The notes under the pieces are model-generated. The model did no database searches and was not told where the DNA came from. It worked only from the letters and a program-made list of their open reading frames with translations. 64,000 bases of DNA from Gnetum montanum (Eukaryota > Streptophyta > Gnetopsida > Gnetales > Gnetaceae). The stretch covers positions 635,319 through 699,318 of the forward strand of contig MNCI01024352.1 in the NCBI GenBank assembly GCA_015680685.1. Reading direction: 5' to 3'. Positions 37,040-48,905 of the stretch are shown here, one piece after another. The position numbers and the translations under genes are program-made. Every line of letters starts with the position of its first letter. The stretch's first letter is position 1.

Positions 37040-39470
37040 TGATGAAAAAACACATTTGCATTAGCTACATCGTCAACCTGGCGCCTCCCACAAATCTCAA
37101 GGAGCTACATGGTTTGCAAGGTAGGGTACAGTTCATTCGAAGATTTATAGTAAGGTTGACCGACAAGTTACACCCCATGCAAAATCTTCTAAAGAAAGGG
37201 GTTAACTTCGAGTGGACAACTCAGTGTGAATAAGCCTTCGATGACCTGAAAAAGAAACTCTCACACCTCTCGACTGTGAAAGGGATAAACTCTTCTTTAT
37301 TTACCTTGCCACCTCTGAAACTTCTGTTGCGGCACTGCTATGTTAGAAATGAGAAGACGGTTCTGAGATACCAGTGTATTATCTGAGCCACGCACTAATA
37401 GCGCATGAGGTGAAATACAACGAAGTGGAGAGGAATTGCCTTGCCTTAGTGTTCGTACTAAAAAAGTGGCGACATTACCTATTCCGTAGTACAACCAACA
37501 TCATTTGCAAAAGCAATATACTCCGGGCTATCACTAACAACCTATACGAAAGTAGCAGGATAGCCCGATGGAAGGAAATAACCGTAGAGTTCGATTTACA
37601 CTATGTAATTTAATCGTCAATGAAGGGTCAAGCCATAGCAACCCAACTCGCGGCCTCACCAGTCGACGACCAGGCAACCATAGACCTCGAATTCTTGGAC
37701 GAGCACGTTAGCAATATTGACATTGTCCCATCACATCGTGAAACCACTCTACACTTCAACGGTGCCTCAACCGCATGAGGAGGTAGTGCTGCTGCCATCA
37801 TCACATTCCCTTCTGGGAAAATACATCCATCCGCATATCATTTTGCGTTCCCTTGCACCAACAATGTGGTAGAGTATGAGGGGTTACTTAGAGGCCTCTT
37901 AACAGCTTGGGCACTACAGATACAACACCTGGAAATCCGGGGAGATTCACAACTAGTTGTGAATCAAATCACCGAGGTCTATGCCTGCACAGCTGCGCAC
38001 CTGCAACCCTATTGCGACCTAGCAAAAACCCTGCTTAAGAAATTTGCAACCACAGATGTGTAACACATGCCACGCAATGAGAACAATGTGGCAGATGTCT
38101 TAGCTACCCTCGCATTAAAAATTCCATCACATTCCTTGGCAAATCTACCAACTTTGATTATTGAATACGTAGAGCCTATCACTCAGGTGGAACACGTGGC
38201 CTCTATCAGTGTTGCGGATACCTAGGAGTGGTACACCCACAGTAAAACTTACCTATAGCATGGCAAACCCCTAGGTGAATTGACATCTACCCAGAGAGAT
38301 GTAGTTCATAAGCATGCCCAGAAATACGTGCTCATGGGAAATAATGCCTTGTGCCAACATTTCTACAATGGGATATTGCTAGCATATGTGGGTGGGGAGA
38401 AAGTGCAGAAAGTAGTTAATGAGATGCATAATGGGCTTTACGGTGGACACATAACACCTAGGGCTATGGCTACAAGAATCAGATGCCTAGGGTACTACTG
38501 GCCCCACATGGAGCGTGACTGCCTATCGAAAGTCAAGACGTGTGACACGTGCCAGAGATATACAAATCTCATACATGTAGCACTTGCAGACTTGCACCCA
38601 ACACAAATCACATGGCCCTTCTAATGATGGGGATTAGACCTGATAGGGCCTATCACGCCTAAGTGCTCTGCAGGGCATAGTTTCATTATCACCACCACTG
38701 AGTACTTTACCAAGTGGGTAGAAGCTATGCCCCTGAGGAAGACGACGTCTCAACAAATCTATCATTTCATCTTGGACAACATTGTAACCAGATTCGGGCT
38801 TCCAATGACTATTGTGATCGACAATGGGCCACAGTTCAGTAGCATGAAAACTCGAACCTTCTGCAACAATCTAGGCATTAAGAAATCATTCTCTTCCCCT
38901 AATTATCCGTAGGTGAATAGGTAAGTGGAGGCTACAAATAAGTCCATCATCAACCTGCTGAAGTGGATGCTTAACAACAACAAGAGGTGGTGGCATGAGC
39001 AACTCCTCTACGTTCTTTGGGCCTATCGGACAACGTGTAGGACCGCGACAAGTAAGACTCCTTACAACCTTATTTACAGATTTGAAGCTGTGTTGCCTCT
39101 TGAGTTGCAGGTAGCATGACTTTGGATGATCCTCATGGATGTTATGAGAGAAGCCCAAAACAACGAGTCACGAACCATCGACCTCGACTCAATAGAAGAG
39201 GAGCATGCATAGACGCTGAGATGCATAGAGCACTACAAAAGTAAGCAACAGTAGAATCACCATGCAGACCCACATCGACGACCAGTGTAGAAGGGAGACC
39301 TCGTCCTTAAGGCCATCTATGAGCACATAAGCAAATTCTCAGCCAAATGGGAAGGTCCTTACGTGGTCAGTAAAGCCTTCGGTAATGGAGCCTTCAAGCT
39401 GGCGAACATGCACGACAATGAGTTCGCCAACCCAATGAATCACTCGTACCTCAAGCTGTACTACATCTGA
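37040..39470 (+). pseudogene. pol: pol of element C: RT tail, two RNase H domains, integrase
   Basis: Starts inside RT at NLAPPTNLKELHGLQG; the YVDD part is absent. First RNase H remnant, 37290-37620 (YYLSHALIAHEVKYNEVERN), lacking clear catalytic acids as is usual in Tat elements. Second, archaeal-type RNase H, 37740-38120 (NNVVEYEGLLRGL, IRGDSQLVVNQI, MPRNENNVADVLATLA); its first Asp is Asn (37758-37760). Integrase 38380-39470: zinc Cys pair at 38541-38552, then Asp 38637, Asp 38820 and Glu 38928, giving the D,D35E spacing in one frame. Tail NHSYLKLYY. Stops at sites such as 38909 and 38919 look like CAG-to-TAG changes. Confidence 0.87.
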
Positions 39471-40690
39471 AGCACAACAACAACCACCATTATCCGCTAT
39501 GATGATAAACTGGCAATAGCAGTGAGCACCGTCCATGATGACATTAAAGTAGCAGCACTGAGCAACGTCTGCAACGATGTTAAACTAGCAGCATCGAGCA
39601 CGGTCCGCGATGACGAAAACCTGGCACGGATCATTCGCTATGACGTTAAACTAGCATGTACGGTCTGCTGGGACCTTAAATTGACACAATGGTCCACTAG
39701 GACCTTAAACCAGCACATGGTCTACCAAGACCTTAAATTGGGTTAGAATGGATCCTCAGCATGCACCAGCACTAGATACGCATCGAACGAGCATGCACAG
39801 TGTTAACGTGTGGGTGGGACGTTGCAACCCTAGAACGCAGTTCATGATGCGATGAGAGCATGGTCTAGGACACACGCGACGTTGCCACCCTTGGCATCAT
39901 GTTGATCCTCTGGAGATGTCATATGACATCACATTGGCCCTTCGGACCTACAGTCTCCACGGCCCATCGCCTTGATAGTAGTTCCTTGGCTAGTTCCCGC
40001 AGTTGGTGTTCCAGCAGTATTGTGGCCCAACCACAATATTGTTACTCTCCAGCCCCCTACCAATGCCTCGGCTTGCACGATGTTTAGCTATGTGGTAGCT
40101 GATCCCATAGCCGAACTGAGAATGCATGCCTTTGGTAGGGATTCCAAAGCATCTGCACTCACAGTAACTCTCGGTGCCTTCGAGGCCAGCTCCTCCACAC
40201 CGGTGCTACTAAGGCTGCTATTGGCCTTCTTACTTTGGACATCGCACACACAGCTTCAACAACGCTAGCAGCTAGCACGACCTTTATACTTGAGGGCACG
40301 GCTTGTGACAACAATAAATGTTACCGCATTATGAGGCGAGTGCCTCGGCTAACTCAGCTACTTCAAAGTGCAAATTCCATGACATGCGTAACACAAATCA
40401 CCATATGAAAAGCATCTATAGGCAGGTCAAAACCCTTCATGGATGTAACACAACTCATCCTGCGAAGGAAACACCTGTCCTATGAGAGGTTGAAGAATAG
40501 CGCTAGCCATAAATGAAAACACGAACGAGCCCCTCATGAGCACTCTGATGAGGGACTCTACTAAACATAATCTTTGATCTTTGTCTTAACCTCTACAAAA
40601 CCAATGCAACACTCTCAAGTGCAGCTAAGTGATGTCTTGACACTCACTGAGCAACAACATCAGCATTTTTCTTGCTGTGGTGTTTCATAT
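39471..40690 (+). other. 3' untranslated region of element C with motif array
   Basis: 39480-39745 holds eight or so units of about 30-35 bp built on cgatgacgttaaactagcac. The rest (39746-40690) shows no coding sequence but aligns in places with B (cccttggcatcatgttgatcct; agtattgtggcccaaccac), so it is a shared element part rather than host DNA. Confidence 0.6.
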
Positions 40691-40744
40691 TCTTTGTCAA
40701 CGGTTATCGAGCTTGTCCTCTAGATGTTGACAAAGAGGGACCAA
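40691..40744 (+). promoter_or_regulatory. Hairpin and polypurine tract before 3' LTR of C
   Basis: Arms tctttgtcaac (40691-40701) and gttgacaaaga (40726-40736) pair perfectly over 11 bp with a 24-nt loop. The purine run aaagaggga at 40732-40740 would prime plus-strand DNA synthesis and overlaps the right arm. The same structure in B differs by two compensated pairs. Confidence 0.75.
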
Positions 40745-42334
40745 TGAAAAACCCCAAAAAAATTTGAATTCATTCTCACTTCACCAGGCCTTGTAATTCG
40801 TGCAGCACTATGATAGTTCTTCGAGAGGAGAACGCTCTGAATTCAGGTCGGCCAGTTCGCCAAATTTTCTACTTTAGGTGTAAACAGGCTCTATGGATCA
40901 TCTTGCCTATCCACTTAAGTAGTTTGCCTAGCTGACAACCTGCTTAGAAATGGTGCGTAGAGTTTACAACAACACTCAGTATGCGTGAAATAGTTTGGCA
41001 AGTTTTCTAGGTTACGAAGTTTTCTATGCTATGCTACGCCCTGCTATGTAGCGTAGCAAGTTTCAAAAAATAATTGGAGAACAAAGTGCCATGCTACGCT
41101 ATGCAGTGTAGCATAGCATGGCAACAGCTATACAACCAGGTCCATCGCCCAACTTCAAGTCCTTCAACAATGTCTCTTTTCGTCAACAATGTCCCTTTCC
41201 ATCAGGAAGTGGCGGACCATATTTGCTGCTACGCTACGCTGAGCTACATGCCGCAGTGAGGCGTAGAAATCCTATGGAAGAGACAGAAGGAAGCTCAAAG
41301 GGCATAATTAGCAAGTTTGCAAGTCTCGCAACACAAGAAGTAAAGTTTGCACATTGGAAAAGTTTTTGCGACTAAGGCCAGTCGCTATGCTATGTAGCGT
41401 AGCAAGCATGTAACACAGATGTAGTGGAATGCACGACAAGATGCTACGCTACGCCGAGCATGCTATGCCACAAAGCACAACAAAGCATGCGGGTGGTTGT
41501 GCAATATCAATGTACTTCACCTAATTGGACCGTTGGAACACGTCTCCAGATGCTGACGGCACAATTACAACGTGGCAGGCTCACAGTTACGGCATAGCAG
41601 GCTCGCATTACAATAGGCACGCAGGTCCAACGGTCATACATGGCACGTTTGACGCTAGCAAGTCAATGTGGGCCTAGGGCAAGTGGCATCCAAACCACCC
41701 CTTTCATGTGCCCTTTAGCCCTATAAATGCCCCGATGAGTAGCACTCAAAGGGTTGGACTATCTCGGGATGTTCTAAAACAAACACTATAACATTGAGCA
41801 TTGAGCATTGTAAGCTTTCTGTTTGACACTGCAAACAGTTAGCATTTTTAGCTAGCATTTCATTCTGTCTCCCTTTCTACCACCTTGGTAGAAGTTTCAC
41901 ATTGTCAGCTCCCAAGTTTGTGCCCAAGCACACAACCATTTTGCTCTACACATCCTAGTTACTCTCAGGATCTTTGTACTCCTCAGTACTGTGCAATCGA
42001 CTATATCCATCTTGATAAAGCAAGCTTGTAGCTTCGGAGTGGTGCACTTTTCTAACTAAATTTTACTTTATTTCTTGCTTATTGTTGTGCTTCACATTAC
42101 TTTTTGCCTCATTTACTTTTAAACATTACTTCGTGCTTTCGTTCCTGTTTTCAAATTATATGTTGCAAAAGGCTATATAGATGCCGATTAAGTCCTTGTT
42201 TGATTGACCAGACCGTTCAGGGTGCCCCATATCTGCTCACATCCAACACGACCCTTCTGCAGGTACGGGGTCAAGACTATTGTGCCTGTCGACCCCTTAG
42301 TGTTTTCTAGTTGCCGACATTTTCGGTTGCTACA
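40745..42334 (+). repeat. 3' LTR of element C
   Basis: 1590 bp, TGAAAAACC to GGTTGCTACA. TATAAATG at 41722-41729. The palindrome seen in the 5' copy is here at 41088-41122 with changed bases. Confidence 0.92.
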
Positions 42335-42339
42335 CCTTC

Positions 42340-44396
42340 ATCATCAACTTTAAACCTAGCATCAAACATGAGTAGCTACTAGTTAGCAAACCTAGCATAG
42401 CCAATAGTAATAAAGCATAACGCAAAAACATGAACATTTACCCTCTTACACAATAGGCAATTCTAAGTGGGTTGTAGAACACAGTATGCATGGGCATAGC
42501 CATAAAGAGGGTGTTGCCCTTGTTGTAACAAGAGAACTTTAGCATTCCCTAGATCTTAGCTAAGGGATGAGTGCCCCTAGGGCCTTGCCTCGAACCACTT
42601 GCTCGTCCATCACTAGTCGTGGGATCATCAGACATGAACCTTAGTATGTCCTGGTTGGCCCTGAGCAGCAATGTCTCAATGATGGTGGCTGTAGCCTCTA
42701 CTATTAGGTGTGACCACATGATCACACTAAACTACTGTAGTAGGAAGGCTAGGAACTTAAAGGCCCTTAGCTAAAACCATACCCCTGATGACCCAACTTC
42801 ATGTCCAAGGCAAGCATGCTAGGCATAGGCTCACTCATGTAGCAAAGGATGCCAAGAAGCTTCATGATGATCAAAATTGGCTTTAACAATACCCTACGAT
42901 CACACAAACCATAAGTGCAATGTTAGTACACATTAGATGCATTTTAGCAAAAACATATTAACTTACATTTAGCAACACTTAGCAAAAATTACCACGACCA
43001 AGCATAAATTATATAGAAAATATATTTTGGGACCCCTTGGACCCCATGAGTATAGGATGTCAACATATAAATTTGATGTGCTTGGTGCTGATCAAGGTAC
43101 ATCATGTTAGCATAGCATTAGCATTTTTTTTCACATGTGTACATGTTTTGCATTGTGTCAATTTGCATGTTTAGCACTTAAACATCATTTTGATTTACAA
43201 GGTTAGCATTATTGCAGTTGTTAGCATTATTTACATTTAGCAAAATTTTTAAAATTTTTTCTAAATCTGGGTAGCGTAGTTTGGAGAGTCTTGAAAAACA
43301 AAATTCTAACTTTGGGCTATCTTTAGGAGTGTAGTCCATGAATGCAAAAAATTTTTCTAACTGCTAGAGAGTGTAGTCCTCAACTATGCAAAAAAGAAAA
43401 ATCCAACTGCTAGCTACGCTCCCTGGGAGCGTAATCATCAAATTTTTTTAAAATTCAAAAAAAAAAACTAATGGTCTAGCATTACGTATGAAGCACCCCA
43501 CACTCCTCCCTATCCCTGTGCCCCCTACCACTATGGCCATTTCCATAGTAGTTGCATCACCGTGCCTCATTACACTACTCCATCACACACCCTGCCCTAT
43601 GGGCAATGACAGTCTTCAAACCCTTGCTGTTGCCACATAGAGGGTAAATCTTGTTGCCAAACACTTGCAAAGAAAAATGGGCAAGGTTACCCCCATCATG
43701 TTCCACCTGCAGCATGCCATCTCAGCTTCCAATAGTGCCTTACCTTTGCCCATTCTCCAAAAATGTAAGAAAAAAAATTGAAAAGGGGAAGAAACCCTCT
43801 ATTACCTTTATGACCCCATGGTAGTAGCTCTTGATACCTATCACTTGAATCCCCATGTTTCCTCCACGCTACACCCATAAGAATAAAACCTCTCAATAAT
43901 GCATGTCTTGGGTAGCCATGGCCATGGCCATAATAGTGCGTAGTGGTAATGGCCCCTGCCATGGTAGGGCACTGTGGCAAGCTACAATTCCAAAACCATC
44001 ATTCATCAAAAAGTAAAATCCCTACCCAGTGCATGCTTCCTCACAGCCTTGACACCACAATGGCCATGATGATGATGGCCTCTGCCAATGTAGGGCATCG
44101 TCCATAAAATCCTAAAAATGCTTAAGTATAAAGTCCAAAATGTAGGAAACAATGTAAACAGGTGAGTGTAGTGGTGTACTTGGTAGTTAGTGGCACCCTC
44201 CTTTCCTTCATGTGTGCTTGCGTTAGGTGCTTCGGAACTCGCTCTCCCTCCTCGATGTTGGCTAGGCCAAGGTGTTGGCATCCATGTCAGCATGACGTCT
44301 TTGGTAGACCATGCTCTTGCAATCGTGCTATGCTCTAGAAACTCATTTTCACTTTTAACAATGATAGTTTTACCAAGGGTAAAATGTGTTTATATA
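42340..44396 (-). pseudogene. Opposite-strand gene of element B, 5' part with promoter
   Basis: Continuation of the gene cut by C. TATATAAA reads on the minus strand at 44396-44389. A possible first exon (about 44293-44170) encodes MLTWMPTPWPSQHRGGRASS and is followed by a gtacac donor. A later exon is better supported: 42893-42442, acceptor gatcgtag, donor gtaaatg, with LLLRANQDILRFMSDDPTTS and a basic Gly/Arg part in one frame interrupted by TAG codons. Between them, 43250-43450 repeats U3-like motifs (gtagcgtagt, gctacgctccctgggagcgta), and 43980-43696 has a His/Gly-rich frame of unclear worth. No known domain is recognised in this part. Confidence 0.4.
44389..44396 (-). promoter_or_regulatory. 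Candidate TATA box for the opposite-strand gene of B
   Basis: TATATAAA on the minus strand. Just upstream (44420-44540) are gctatgctcaatagtgttgagcac and two agtctc-gagtt blocks that resemble the palindromic U3 units of the B LTR. Confidence 0.4.
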
Positions 44397-44885
44397 CCCT
44401 GGGGACTACTTAAATTTTTACCTACCCATTGCTATGCTCAATAGTGTTGAGCACAGTTGGGATGACCATAGTCTCCAGAGTTAGAAATTTTTTTAATTTT
44501 CCTGATAGTCTCTGGAGTTGAAAAATTTCAAATTTTTCTTATTGCCTAGTGGGCACCTGAGCCAATTTTGCTCCTCTAATGCATGATGCATTTAGCACAT
44601 CCATCTATCTACTACGATGTTAAACTAGCATTCAACTATCTACTATGATGTCAAATTGGCATCCAATGGTCCACCAGGACCTTAAATCAACACTTTGTGG
44701 TTTGATAAGACCTTAAACTAGCAACCCCATGACGTACCGAGTCCCAAAACTAGCCCACACATCCCTTGCTTCTTGTCCTCATTTACATACTTAGGCAAAT
44801 TTTATCACATTATTTTCTTGTAATTGTGCATATTACTCTTATTAAGACAGGTGTGGCTTGACATCTTTTTGGTTATTTCTTGTAG
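44397..44885. other. Spacer between opposite-strand promoter and pol of B
   Basis: Holds a third motif cluster at 44600-44760 (gatgttaaactagca, gaccttaaactagca and variants). It ends in ttatttcttgtag (acceptor at 44884-44885), a pyrimidine-rich splice-acceptor-like stretch right before pol. Confidence 0.5.
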
Positions 44886-47800
44886 GATTCACAACATGAC
44901 TACGAACGAGCATCTTCATTTGCTGCTTGTCCTCACCAGGCCACATGGTGATCTTACTCGATGTATCGATCCATAGTGCATAAACCTTGAGCCCATAGCT
45001 TACAATGAATATGTAACATCTGTGAATGCACCACTAAACTAGCCATACGATCTAGTTTGGGCTCTAGATCTAGAGGCAGGTTACATCATTGAGGATCCCC
45101 ATGTTGAAGTCCTCATAGAAACATCTCGTAGTGAGGCATGAACACTGAGACTTAGTTCTTTGTTAGAGCCTCAACATGCCCAAAAATTTCAAGAATGCTT
45201 AATGAAAACATCAAGGTGTTCACATGGTCTTACGAAGAAATGCCAAGCCTCAACCCTCATGTAGTGCAACATAACATAATCCTCAATCTTAGCATGAAAC
45301 CAGTTAAGCAGAAAGACTGCAAGGTTAGGCATGAGGTGGCATTGGTAGTATGGGATAAAATCACCAAGCTCTACAAAGTTGTTTTCATCTAGGCCATTGA
45401 CTACATTGACTGGGTTTTTAACATCATCGTTGCCCCTAAGAAAAATGGAAGTATATGCATTTTCATAGACTTCTGGGACCTCAACAAGGCCACCATCAAA
45501 GATGATTTCCCATTGCCTAGTATTGACCAATTGGTCGATACTACAATTGTTCATGCCTTGTTGTCCTTTTTGGATGAGTTCTTGGGTACAACCAAATTTG
45601 GATCAACCTAGAGCACTAGTGCAATACTACCTTTATGACTCCTTGAGGTACCTTTGACTACACCATAATGCCCTTCTAACTCAAGAACATATGTGCAACC
45701 TATCAATGAGCCATGATGTATATCTTTAGTGATTACCTATTAGGTCTACTCAATGATTATGTAGATGATATAGTAGTTAAATCCAAGGCATCATAAAACC
45801 ACGCAGATGATTTAGACCTTGTGCTCAAACATTGCTTGAAGCATGAACTTAGGATAAATTCTAAGAAATGTATCTTCAGTGTCAAAATGGGTTGCATGTT
45901 AGGCTTTGTAGTGTTGGAGGTAGGTATACGCGTAGACCTCGATAAGGTTAAGGCCATCATCAACTTAGCACCATTAGCCAACCTTAAGGAGCTATGAGGG
46001 TTACAAGGCAGATTGCAATTCATATGATAGTTTATCACATGGTTGACCGAAAAGCTGTAGCGAATGAAACACTTGCTCAAAAAGGGGGTTTACTTTGAGT
46101 GGATAGCTCAATGCCAAGCAGCATTTGACAATCTCAAACAGGATTTGGCTCAACTTACAATGGTTTGCCCTCTACAAGGAAATAAACCTTTCTACATCTA
46201 CCTTACTACCTTTAACACGTCCATCACTTCTCTACTTTATCAAAAGTGAGATGATGGTACTGAGGTCCCCATGTACTACCTAAGCCATGCATTAGTGGCT
46301 TATGAAGCAAAATACAATAATGTGGAAAAGACTTGCCTCGCCTTAGTCTTTAGACTTAATAAGTGGAGGGATTATCTTTTTTTACAGCTAGGTAAACATC
46401 ATCTGCAAGAGTAATGTACTTTGAGCCATTACAATGAATGTTTTTGAGAGTAGTCATATTACACATTGGAAAGTAATGCGATTGCAGTTATTGCTTTCGA
46501 ATGTGTAATGCGACTATAGAGTTTGACCTACATTACATTGCAAAAGCATCAACAAAAGGTCAAGCAATAGCTACACAACTCACAGCTTCTCCAGTTAATG
46601 AATAAGCAATTAGAAATCTAGAATTTTCAGATGAGCATGTCACTAGCATAATACAAGTGCCTAACAACCTCGAGGCACTTCTGCACTTCGATGGTGCTTC
46701 AACCTACCAAGGGGGTAGTGCCGCTATTGTAATCACATTTCCATTTAGGGAGATCCAACCCTTCATGTATCATTTCAAATTTCCATGTACTAACAATGTA
46801 GCAGAGTACAAAGGTCTCCTCTAGGACATATTAGTAGCTCACGACCTAGGAATACAAAGCCTAGCAAGTTGAGATGATTCCCAATTGGTTGTCAACCAAG
46901 TCACAGAGATTTTTGCTTGTAAAGCCCAACACTTGAAGCCTGATTGTGACTTGGCAAAGTACTTGCTCAATCAATTTGCAACTGCCAATGTTTAGCATAT
47001 CCCCCATAATGAAAAATACATCGCCAATGCATTGGCTACATTAGCCTTAAGTATTACACTTAAGATGTTTCACACATTTCCCACTCTGGTGGTAGTTTGC
47101 ACTGTGTCCATCACACAAACAACTGACATAACATCCATTTCCACAGTGGGCATGGCCCACACAATAGAGTGGTATGGCAACATCAAGTTGTACCTTTTAT
47201 AGGGTGAACCTTTGAAACATCTAACCATTACTCAAAAGGATGCAGTCTGGAAGCGATCACGATAGTACGTCATTGTAGGTCACAACACATTATGTTGACG
47301 ATCTTACGATGGCATATTGTTAACATGTGTTAGCGATAGTAAAGTATAGATGATCATGGTACAAGTTCACAAGGGACTCTGTGGAGGCCACATAGCACCC
47401 AGGGCAATGACAATGATGATTAGATGCTTAGGCTACTATTGGCCTTACATGGAGCATGATTGCATCTCAAAGGTCAAGATGTGTGATACGTATCAATGGC
47501 ATGGTAAGCTCATCCACGTGCCACCTACTGAGCTGCATACAACACAGATCACATGGCCATTCCAATGTTGGGGATTGGACATCATAGGACCTATAACACC
47601 TACATTCTCTGTGGGGCATAGTTTCGTCATAACCACCACTGAGTATTTTAAAGAGTGGGTTGAGGCTATTTCCCTTAGAAGGACAACATCACATTAGGTT
47701 TGCAAATTCATACTCGACAACATAGTGTCCTATTTTGGTCTATCCATGATAATAGTCATTGACAATGGGCCACAGTTTAGTAGGGTTGACACTAAGGCCT

Positions 47801-48411
47801 TTTGTGAATGCTTAAAAATTAAACATTTATTTTTGTGTCCCTACTACCTACAGGCAAATAGCTAGGTAGAGGCCATAAACAAAGTCATCATCAATCTTGT
47901 AAAGAAGATGCTTCACAGTAGCAAATGGAAATGACACGAGAAATTGATCTATGCACTTTGGGCCTACCGCATGACATGAAGAACTACAATAGGTAAGATG
48001 CCATTTAGCTTGGTTTATGGATCTAAAGCCATCTTGCCTCTTGAATTGTAGGTCCCATCACTCCATGTAATTCTCTCAAGCTTCATCAATGAGGCTCAAA
48101 ATGATGAGTTAAGTATTATCAAACTCAACTTAATAGAGGAGGAGTGCATGTAGACACTAGGTCAATTTGAGTAGTACTAAAAAATACAATGGCAAAAGCA
48201 CCATCATAGTCAACAATAACGCTTGATCAAGGAGGGGGACTTGTTCATCAAGGCCATTCACAAACCCGTGGATAAATTTTTAGCTAATTGGGAAGGGCCT
48301 TTCTTGGTTGTTAAGGCCTATGGCAACAGAGCATTCAAGCTTGCTAATCACGACGATAATGAATTTGCCAATCTAGTAAACCACTCATATCTGAAGCCAT
48401 ACTATGCTTAG
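44886..48411 (+). pseudogene. pol: pol of element B: RT, two RNase H domains, integrase
   Basis: ATG at 44896 follows a splice-acceptor-like site. RT: IKVFTWSYEEMPSLNPHVVQ (45207), VAPKKNGS (45429), DFPLPSIDQLVD, and the catalytic YVDD at 45758-45769 in another frame, so at least one frameshift lies between. First RNase H 46180-46380 (YYLSHALVAYEAKYNNVEK). Archaeal-type RNase H 46681-47040 with its first Asp kept (46690). Integrase 47350-48411: HKGLCGGHIAPRAM; the zinc motif has lost its last Cys (CDTY, 47491-47493); catalytic Asp 47578, Asp 47761 and Glu 47869 keep the D,D35E spacing. Tail NHSYLKPYYA. Dual RNase H is the Tat-lineage hallmark. Confidence 0.87.
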
Positions 48412-48423
48412 TATGCTATGTTT

Positions 48424-48905
48424 ATCGACAACAAAACAAGGTAATCATAGAGAGTCTACTATGACTATAAATTGGCATAGAGAGTTCACTATAACTATAA
48501 ACTATCATAGATCATCTACTATGACTATAAACTGGCATAGAGAGTTTGCTATGAGTATAAACTAGCACAGATAGTCTACTATGACTATAAATTAACACAA
48601 ATCGTCCTTGGGCCATAATGCTAAAACTAGCACCCACAACATAGTTCGCTATGACTATAAATTGGCATAGCACATTTGTTGTGATGCTAAACTAGCACAA
48701 ACCGTTGTTGGGCCACAATGCTAGAACTGGCAGCCACAGCATTCATCTGTCATGACGCTTAAATTGGCATAGCTCATCCTTGCATCATGATGTTAAACTA
48801 GCACAACATCCACCATCTACTATGATGTGAAACTAGCACACAACATTCTACTAGGACTATAAACTAGCATAGCCCATGGTCTGCCAAGACCTTAAACTAG
48901 GTTTA
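48424..48905 (+). repeat. 30-bp tandem array after integrase in B
   Basis: At least five consecutive 30-bp units of the form agagagtctactatgactat-aaattggcat from about 48451, then looser units to 48905 ending in gaccttaaactagg. It is the counterpart of the C array at 39480-39745. Confidence 0.75.

Larger units (their letters stand above)
28830..42334 (+). mobile_element. Element C: Tat-lineage retrotransposon nested in B
   Basis: 13.5 kb, plus strand. 5' LTR 28830-30442, leader with tandem repeats, gag-protease 31144-34975, motif cluster, opposite-strand gene remnant (37035 to about 35400), pol lacking the RT core (37040-39470), motif array, 3' untranslated part, hairpin and polypurine tract, 3' LTR 40745-42334. 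Flanks cctgc (28825-28829) and ccttc (42335-42339) are a target duplication with one mismatch. It landed in an intron or exon edge of B's opposite-strand gene. It is younger than B by position, yet its LTRs have diverged clearly (13 of the first 60 aligned bases, 11 of them transitions). Confidence 0.92.

Noticed and set aside
43696-44290. His/Gly-rich minus-strand frames as a separate gene
   Set aside because: No match in A or C and poor coding character; kept only as possible early exon or intron of the B antisense gene.
48451-48600. CRISPR-like array of 30-bp units
   Set aside because: Units abut with no spacers, and the context is a plant retrotransposon.
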